From: a virus | Strand: one strand, 5' to 3' | Length of the DNA: 20,144 nucleotides | Virus record (IMG/VR): IMGVR_UViG_3300012928_002780 | Span: 1 to 20,144 of that record | Part shown: piece by piece, positions 18,101 to 20,144 of the stretch | Numbering within the stretch: the first letter of the stretch is position 1 | Layout of the letters: every line of letters begins with the position of its first letter | Notes under the pieces: model-generated | What the model saw: the letters and a program-made list of their open reading frames with translations, nothing else | Database searches by the model: none | Told to the model about the DNA's origin: nothing | Position numbers and translations under genes: made by a program

Positions 18101-19565
18101 TGCTTGATTTGTATATAATATCTACCAGATCTCCTTCTTTTAAAAAGTGATCAACTTGAGTAGTAAATGCAAATGAATCAGGTGGATGTGATATTATATC
18201 AACGTATGATATGTTGTTGTAAAACCAACTATTAAATTTTTTATCATCTAATTTTGTTTTTTCTCCTAAGTATTTTACACCAACTTCGTCATTTACATCA
18301 TAAAATTTTGTATTACTTGAATTATTTGAATCTTTAGAAATAGATCCAGTGATTCTCATTGTGCATACTTTTGTTAAATCACCATGTTCATAACCGTAAA
18401 TAAAATTAGAATCAATAATTGGATCAGATTCATTTAACACTCTGGATACATTAGTGCATCCGAAAAATTGATTATATGATTTGGATTTGTACTCTGCTAT
18501 GGTATAGATCTCATCTTCGTTTTTGTAATAAAAATTACCAGTCTCTCCGAAACCAATTGTGGAATCAACTGTTAATACTTCTGTTGTAGAAGCTGCCCCA
18601 ACAACTTGGGTTTTAGTTGAAACATTAAATTTATCAATAATAGTCCCTTTAGAAAAAGATATTTGATAATATTTTTTAGATTTTAAAGATTTTGTCTGTA
18701 CATTAGCAACTGAACCACTAGCAGTTGGATTAATAAAAGAGTCTTGAAATATTTTATCACCGATTAAATTTAATGGGTTTCCCTCTATTGCTTCAACTAT
18801 AATATCATCAGTTACATCCCACTCAGCCTCAGATGGCATAATTGTTTGTTCAAATGGTTTAATTATATCAACTTCTACACCATATAAAACCTGAAAAAGT
18901 ATTTTTAATGATGTGTCAGTTCCTTTTGAATTGTAAAAATCTCTTGCTCTTGATAAAATATTTTCTATATTTAAACCATAAGATAAATTTCTTCCCTCTA
19001 ATCCAGGTAAAAAATGTTTTTTAAATTTTTTATAAAATTCAGTTACAAAAAGAAAACTTAAATTAATTACTGTTGACCCACCATCATGTCCAGATGCATT
19101 AGTGTCACTAAATGTTAAAAATTCTGGATTATCTTTAGATTCAATTTCAGATATGCCACTAAAACCACGAACACATCCTGTAAATGAATTTGAAGTTTTT
19201 CCAGTATATGTAATAATTTCATCATCTATTTTTAATAGTCCATATTTTTCTGGAAAACCAACAGTTTGATTGACATCAATAACATTATCATATGCAAAAA
19301 CTACAGATGATAAAACTACTGGTGAACTTGGTAATTTAGTGTTTGGTACGGGGATTGTTTGTTTTTCAACTAAAGAAACATCTGCAACAGTCGATATTTT
19401 TTTAAAAGATGAAATATGCTCGGCTAGATAAGTTGTTCCATACTCACGTTCTTCTGATTCATAATATTGAGATAAAAACTCTTTAAAAAGTGGATTATCC
19501 GCTTGTATAAAATCTGGTATCTGACTACCTAGAATATTTGAAATTTTAACTTTTTTATCAGACAT
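9105..19565 (-). CDS. gp7: Giant gp7-like baseplate wedge protein (3486 aa) with multiple repeat modules and a YHYH-type domain
   Basis: Uninterrupted 3486-residue protein; T4 gp7 is 1032 aa (from memory). The first ~330 residues match the C-terminal half of T4 gp7: LGSQIPDF with YGTTY (about 12-46), then RARDFYNSKGTDTSLKIL and FQVLYGVEVDII (207-235), against T4 DFYSTKGIEASYKFLFKVLYNEEVEIE. T4's N-terminal part has no visible counterpart. The rest is modular: three LLxIDxEI/RG modules, nine HxFxxG[DE] modules, four glycine-rich GGSGY regions, a YHYH-type domain (about 1190-1360) and three DDISxxF modules near the C-terminus. It lies between gp6 and gp8, the T4 gene 7 position, and would start wedge assembly and bind gp6 and gp8. 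The ATG at 19565 follows the gp6 TAA by 3 nt, implying translational coupling; no strong ribosome site is visible. The repeat-rich bulk probably projects from the baseplate (inference). The gp7 label rests on the N-terminal core and synteny. Confidence 0.82.
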   Translation of the reverse strand: MSDKKVKISNILGSQIPDFIQADNPLFKEFLSQYYESEEREYGTTYLAEHISSFKKISTVADVSLVEKQTIPVPNTKLPSSPVVLSSVVFAYDNVIDVNQTVGFPEKYGLLKIDDEIITYTGKTSNSFTGCVRGFSGISEIESKDNPEFLTFSDTNASGHDGGSTVINLSFLFVTEFYKKFKKHFLPGLEGRNLSYGLNIENILSRARDFYNSKGTDTSLKILFQVLYGVEVDIIKPFEQTIMPSEAEWDVTDDIIVEAIEGNPLNLIGDKIFQDSFINPTASGSVANVQTKSLKSKKYYQISFSKGTIIDKFNVSTKTQVVGAASTTEVLTVDSTIGFGETGNFYYKNEDEIYTIAEYKSKSYNQFFGCTNVSRVLNESDPIIDSNFIYGYEHGDLTKVCTMRITGSISKDSNNSSNTKFYDVNDEVGVKYLGEKTKLDDKKFNSWFYNNISYVDIISHPPDSFAFTTQVDHFLKEGDLVDIIYKSSNNTIIKDATVDSIVNPKRFVLRIDAEPADGTIIGGDYIVKKKINYAPSSFGIKSILSNIQNTFIDEEKNTYIAFSGYPSFETETTNRSKVFNSVGVSTNLSTINIPNHNFLNGERVYIDFADNSGLVGCSSGYFYVNFVDENNIKLSLSLSGIDKNIFKNIKFIGGSDQETISHTITPSTLYDGKKLGNQNNFKRIYKNPKTPENNLNIIGPVGVSLNGVEYHSPLSSDSITYGQIDEVQVLNPGKNFNVANPPTIQIIDDNGSNSEVVGNFSGSVSEIILNTPGFDYSTTPSVKIIGGNGNGAVCEAKMKGFSYKKTFTDFDVNLSNNTFVGEHRFLDGEEVTYITTGRPIGININTSEANVGFRTDLLSSDSSYFVAKIDNNSFRLAVTKEKAINKTNLIEFTAFGNRTHTFSSKKIRKVIDRIIVLESGSNYKNKRVLVSSEIYPPSDKKNLFKTFVGINTFNNYIYAKNHNFNNGDVLEYSCSGTVISGLSASTVYKVTVIDNDKFKLSNAGTATTVSNLNYDRKIFENLNSIGSGTHTFKYPDIEVKISSNVSTGLTSIIPDYYKASAKVIVNGGIDSIFVKNGGVGYGVTNIINYPKNPIVKPLLGKDGAVTPIIVDGIISNVTVLNGGSEYTTPPTLEVIGIGGTQGTSGSFAKLEAVVSGGKIQSVNIINSGTGYDSNNTKINIIPSGSNFVIVPKIHEWIIDSVKRFNHVLTENNSEMIQIKSTYTPDNKICSFYPVKKYRKLIDDLSDSGETVDSHSKIVGWAYDGNPIYGPVGQNNVGLTTFLRSGYTIDKINDTNLRPPNYVGGYFVDDYVFSDGGDLDEHNGKFLVNQDFPNGTYAYFSTIDNLTLNPSFPYITFLHRDATDKFNYDITQKQSNFVLNSGEYKRNVTHLGLNEDFRKYPILSDPLESQPLLKIDGVKSSNINNISINESGLNYKVNDRLIFNDPTITASVDEVLGKSIISVGTTNTFVSNLKFSVIDGKVTGLSTIPHELSDGDIVEISGISSTLYENIGGVRTIGVSTVTSAISAPIQNIATTGITTFLNFFDPTISRKFEINDIVQINTEQFLIIDHDDVNNRYRVKRQHNFTNPTTHDAGSIVKRLETKFTYQYPKKIENKNIDLPKVQFFEATKSVGIGSTVTNVIVGRVGTNSGIGTIFKSIPPKAIYLPNHKFLTGEEVSLVSSGSTIKASKEADLSSQFDLAGISTIFCVKLSTDFIGLTTEKVGVSTNNIETVFFADVLVNDVEVEDSNKIETVTNNISGELTRVNGTVTVATATTTGQQHGLSVGDKFNLNITSNKVQNFDLKYNENIRKLVVNPTIFPSSSVGIGTSLSKITINEHDFVTGDLIVYNSTTPATPLIDNGVYYVVNDSKTTIRLVENLYDISVFPYNYITITDNGSISGTHQISKINPKLKFYKNNTVKFSTLDPSLDDFDIEFFNDFDFKSKYNSDLITKTKDEITIRVEDSLENEFYYKVKGKETNDIKTLSFAVDERVTNRGQIKIIDSEFNKEFSVIGIGTSVFKFNPTGIAETTSYDTTGFSSAFYSTNSLTETGGIHSIKLLNKGFSVAKLPILTSIASTGGVDSVLTIETNDIGSIDGTEVINQGLEFSPDKTLKPKANNSTILELKNTLTLKTIGIATGGVNYTFPPKITAIGKPSIVARTKVKGTSVSDVQILTNDSGLSSDLRVVPTTNSNGIVVTDASIDSNKTVELKLRAPAPEVSNQSGFFNNGGSFPFQIGDKIFVENIKIIDDVDGNPTGTGYNSSDYDYKFFTVSNIEITGGQEAVYYSLAGLGITAGIYQSNNNFGRVIKKEDLAVFTPIFEDISFFDRERVEVIGKNISGVVAKNGWDVESQTLKVIDLTGDFQSNDQIIGKISNTKSTIAKQFKFDFDLDVDSTANITNNWKTNIGELNSDIQNLHDNDYYQRFSYSIKGNIPFLTWKNTVDSLDHVAGFKNFCNLGIGSTAQHTLSSDADLALEVDIDQEASVHEKFYYDMGTEDTDDPNLSKLISFNSKIITNYNESRTNKVLIVDDISSQFTGIITTTGGSVVGLTSFKVFTDGDRLFHKEFKISGISTTTDQINIPRHNFNTGERLIYKPEEGQNSIGIADTSAIGVGVTNLLPSSLFAIRIDKDNIKVAIAASFASVQAGVAFTGLTGIGNTHILTVPSDDATIRTLISIDNVIQSPLGITTAISVGLGTTVGVGSTSIFLNDISEIAGKSLLKIEDEIIKVNLVGVGSTNSLSVVRGEMGTVAAAHTVGAAVTVIKGDYRINEGKIYFSEAPYGPRGIPDPESKTNTAGITTFSTFSGRSYYRLDYANNKIIDDISDRFDGSTSQFNLTTNNVKLVGINTSFGAILINNIFQRPFYGDVGSINRSDYQIVGTGETISFTGTSGNKDLPRGGIINEFDVGIGTGYQVPRKALFSAVVSNSGTISTVGILTGGSGYITPPIISIASSTGSGATIEASITAGVVTSLNLSNSGSGYSNTGISTGLNFVTAPLPSPYTNIPLSGGSGSGAKIDVVVGTGGSIISFDMTDRGIGYEIGDVLELTTLFHQVGIATTSFKITVKNKFQDKFAGWTFGQLLELDDFSQQFNGFRKSFLIKRDTEYYSIVAAEGSDIILQNNLLIFLNDVLQKPGRDYVFNGGTRINFKEAPRKGSKFKIYFYTGSSEDYLGVEVEETIKPGDELRLQYYERVSEQENRPVYELISSDTVETTTYGGIGISTDGDFDRPIMWRKQTEDTVIDGRKISKKRSYLEPGIAPSSGIIKSISPTDTKIYIKDSWLFQQVDNLGQTENNISIVGLGSTSVETIEKVTYSGDYGNIVGIGLSPVGINTTGPAIFFEIEPDSKITGSGLNKVEKSGISTGDYFVVKNTYIGSNSSGVTGIKTTSSGPEIVGVGNSFLDGVYFVEHFDQVGTGETVVRVFSNVQSISGIDTSTVSSNFKGGNYSWGAVNVTRNSNSKSFTFHNLNGLVGIETSPQVIRSSGLRLIYST
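10440..10820 (-). repeat. Glycine-rich repeat region D (gp7-like)
   Basis: Clear units VGILTGGSGYITPPIISI, LNLSNSGSGYSNTGI and FDMTDRGIGYEIGDVLEL, with GSGATIEASI and GSGSGAKIDVVV between them. This is the best preserved set in the window. Confidence 0.72.
11310..11510 (-). repeat. LLxIDxEI...RG module, copy 3 (gp7-like, C-terminal third)
   Basis: Encodes GKSLLKIEDEIIKVNLVG, then LSVVRGEMGTVAAAH. The core LLKI[ED]DEI is almost identical to copy 1, although about 2600 residues separate them. Confidence 0.62.
13040..13440 (-). repeat. Glycine-rich repeat region C, degenerate (gp7-like)
   Basis: Units IKLLNKGFSVAKLPIL, TEVINQGLEFSPDKTL and IGIATGGVNYTFPPKITAI. The last one is clear; the first two have lost most glycines. 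Confidence 0.52.
15480..15996 (-). other. YHYH-type domain within the gp7-like protein
   Basis: Residues about 1190-1360. The recognisable element is GWAYDGNPIYGP (about 1257), the AYDGxPIYG signature of YHYH-family domains. It is followed about 60 residues later by LDEHNGKF and NGTYAYFST, which sit where family members have LDECNG and GxYHYHxT. The naming histidines are replaced (YAYF), so any metal- or ligand-binding role linked to them is doubtful here. It is flanked by HEWIIDSVKRFNH on one side and YITFLHRDATDKF on the other. Confidence 0.72.
16005..16395 (-). repeat. Glycine-rich repeat region B (gp7-like)
   Basis: Three units: IFVKNGGVGYGVTN, VTVLNGGSEYTTPPTLEV and VNIINSGTGYDSNNTKI, just N-terminal to the YHYH-type domain. 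They have the same pattern as region A and the gp8 insert. Confidence 0.68.
17170..17405 (-). repeat. Glycine-rich repeat region A (gp7-like)
   Basis: Two units: VQVLNPGKNFNVANPPTIQI and IILNTPGFDYSTTPSVKIIG, followed by GNGNGAVCEA. The pattern is [IV]-x-[IV]-x-x-x-G-x-x-[FY]-x-x-x-P-x-[IV]-x-I. Confidence 0.65.
18420..18600 (-). repeat. LLxIDxEI...RG module, copy 2 (gp7-like)
   Basis: Encodes STIGFGETGNFYYKNEDEIY followed by FFGCTNVSRVLNESDPI. It keeps the T-x-GF, D-E-I and F-x-GC elements of copy 1, but the RG is changed to SRV, so it is a diverged copy about 220 residues downstream. Confidence 0.55.
18775..19565 (-). other. gp7-homologous wedge core at the N-terminus of the giant protein
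   Basis: This stretch encodes about residues 1-264. An alpha-helical segment with IPDF, FKEFLSQYY and YGTTY is followed by an insert of about 105 residues containing one LLKIDDEIITY...CVRG module. The core then resumes with FLFVTEFYKKFKKHF, DFYNSKGTDTS and VLYGVEVDI. The flanking motifs are in the order and character of the T4 gp7 region that packs with the gp6 dimer in the wedge core bundle. Comparison is from memory, not from an alignment. Confidence 0.72.
19140..19330 (-). repeat. LLxIDxEI...RG module, copy 1 (gp7-like)
   Basis: Encodes VGFPEKYGLLKIDDEIITY then FTGCVRGFSG. The same layout (V-x-x-T-x-G-F, hydrophobic strand, D-E-I, then a short loop and V/R-G) is repeated at 18420-18600, 11310-11510 and 890-1160. 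This copy interrupts the gp7-like core. Confidence 0.62.
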
Positions 19566-19568
19566 TTC

Positions 19569-20144
19569 TTATCTTGTATATTTTTTGTTGCTAATAAAAC
19601 TAGAGGGTGGTGTATAGTTTGTTCCTGACACATTCGCACCAGAAATAAGAACGTCCTCTAATAGGTTTAATTTACTATTTCCTGTAGTATCTAGCACAAT
19701 ATAAAGGTTCTCTTTTGCGACAATATCGTTGGATTCTGGAGTAACTTCAATTTCAATACGATTTGTCAAAGTTGTAGATGAAATATTTACTGGAAATAAT
19801 ATTATTTCACCTTTTACATAATCCACAGAACCTGCATTATTATTAACAAATGTAATTACACCATTAACAAAGGTAAAAAATCTAATATTTCCAGTTAATT
19901 GATCACTATTTGGAAAATCTGTTAAATATATGTCCCCTTCAACTCCATCAAGTTTAAATGCAGAGGAACGAACATTATATCCTTCCAAATCAGCATGAAA
20001 CTCGTTTCCATAACAAACTTCATACGTTGCAATCGTATTGTATGCTGGAATCATGTTTCTCCTCATCACTAAAGTAGTAATATTTGAAGTTATTCCAGTA
20101 TCAACCCTATCAATTTGAGAAAGTAACTTACTATATTTCAATCT
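19569..20144 (-). CDS. gp6: Baseplate wedge protein gp6, C-terminal part (cut by window edge)
   Basis: 191 residues, open to the right edge; the true start lies outside (T4 gp6 is about 660 aa). In T4, gp6 dimers form the ring that links neighbouring wedges and encloses the central hub. The fragment reads RLKYSKLLSQIDRVDTGITS, then VMRRNMIP, YEVCYGNEFH, VDYVKGEIILFPVNI and VTPESNDIVA. I recall this pattern (IDxxDxSITS, [IV]RR, YEIC[YF]GNxFH, VDYxKGEI) from the C-terminal region of gp6 in marine T4-like phages. Position directly before the gp7-like gene, 3 nt away, fits T4 gene order 6-7-8. No stop or rearrangement interrupts it. Confidence 0.82.
   Translation of the reverse strand, partial: RLKYSKLLSQIDRVDTGITSNITTLVMRRNMIPAYNTIATYEVCYGNEFHADLEGYNVRSSAFKLDGVEGDIYLTDFPNSDQLTGNIRFFTFVNGVITFVNNNAGSVDYVKGEIILFPVNISSTTLTNRIEIEVTPESNDIVAKENLYIVLDTTGNSKLNLLEDVLISGANVSGTNYTPPSSFISNKKYTR

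Larger units (their letters stand above)
11660..18175 (-). repeat. Array of nine dispersed HxFxxG[DE] modules in the gp7-like protein
   Basis: Each unit has a short strand, then H-x-[FL]-x-x-G-[DE] (one copy HGLSVG), a strand and, 25-50 residues later, a Y-x-V / I-x-L strand pair. Key points on the minus strand: DHFLKEGD (near 18145), NHNFLNGE (17775), EHRFLDGE (17095), NHNFNNGD (16675), PHELSDGD (15090), NHKFLTGE (14555), QQHGLSVGD (14220), EHDFVTGD (14050) and RHNFNTGE (11820). The copies are dispersed and diverged, of about 50-65 residues each, not a tandem DNA repeat. They look like repeated beta domains in a rod or fibre-like protein; no binding function can be read from them. Confidence 0.68.

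Noticed and set aside
9105-19565. Possibility that the 10.5-kb frame is a chance artefact or a fusion of several genes by assembly error
   Set aside because: The frame is continuous, uses one module vocabulary from end to end, and the flanking gp6 and gp8 genes fit T4 order. No internal start with a good ribosome site stood out.
20139-20141. TTG as a possible start of a 190-aa gene
   Set aside because: The frame is open to the window edge (codon 20144-20142 is Arg) and the protein reads as the middle of gp6, so this TTG is an internal Leu codon.
1-20144. Diversity-generating retroelement targeting one of the repeat-rich proteins
   Set aside because: No reverse transcriptase, no template repeat pair and no C-type-lectin variable end seen in the window.
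1-20144. CRISPR array, tRNA genes, IS elements or attachment sites
   Set aside because: No regular short direct repeats with spacers, no cloverleaf candidates and no transposase or integrase motifs noticed; the dispersed repeats are protein-level and diverged.

Overview
The window is a late structural locus from a tailed phage with a T4-type contractile tail. The DNA is strongly AT-rich (about one third G+C or less, judged by eye). The proteins resemble the baseplate set of marine T4-like myoviruses, meaning cyanophages of Prochlorococcus/Synechococcus and possibly pelagiphages. No host-like metabolic gene, tRNA, integrase or IS element is present, so the host cannot be fixed from this window.

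Everything is on the minus strand and over 99% is coding. In transcription order (right to left) there are four genes. First is the C-terminal end of baseplate wedge protein gp6 (20144-19569, cut by the window edge). Three bases later comes a giant 3486-aa gp7-like wedge protein (19565-9105). A 49-bp gap with an exact T4-type late promoter (TATAAATA, 9083-9076) follows. Next is the 540-aa wedge protein gp8 (9055-7433). Four bases after that is a giant DUF4815-type virion protein (7428-1), open for 2476 codons and cut by the left edge. The order 6-7-8 matches T4, where these products join into one baseplate wedge. The DUF4815 protein sits where T4 has genes 9 and 10 (peripheral baseplate and fibre attachment).

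The main point of interest is how these wedge proteins have grown. Conserved T4-like cores are still visible: the gp7 core in the first ~330 residues of the giant protein, and both ends plus the middle of gp8. They are split or extended by repeated beta-type modules. Five kinds are visible: (1) 'HxFxxG[DE]' modules, nine in the gp7-like protein; (2) glycine-rich 'GGSGYxxPP' modules in all three large proteins; (3) 'LLxIDxEI...RG' modules, three in the gp7-like protein and one in the DUF4815 protein; (4) 'DDISxxFxG' modules near the gp7-like C-terminus; (5) one YHYH-type domain whose histidines are lost. Short G-[IV]-[GS]-[ST]-T strings mark many module starts. Shared modules in neighbouring genes suggest duplication and exchange within the locus. 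I see no defence system, CRISPR, retroelement or other new system; the novelty is structural (modular, oversized wedge proteins).
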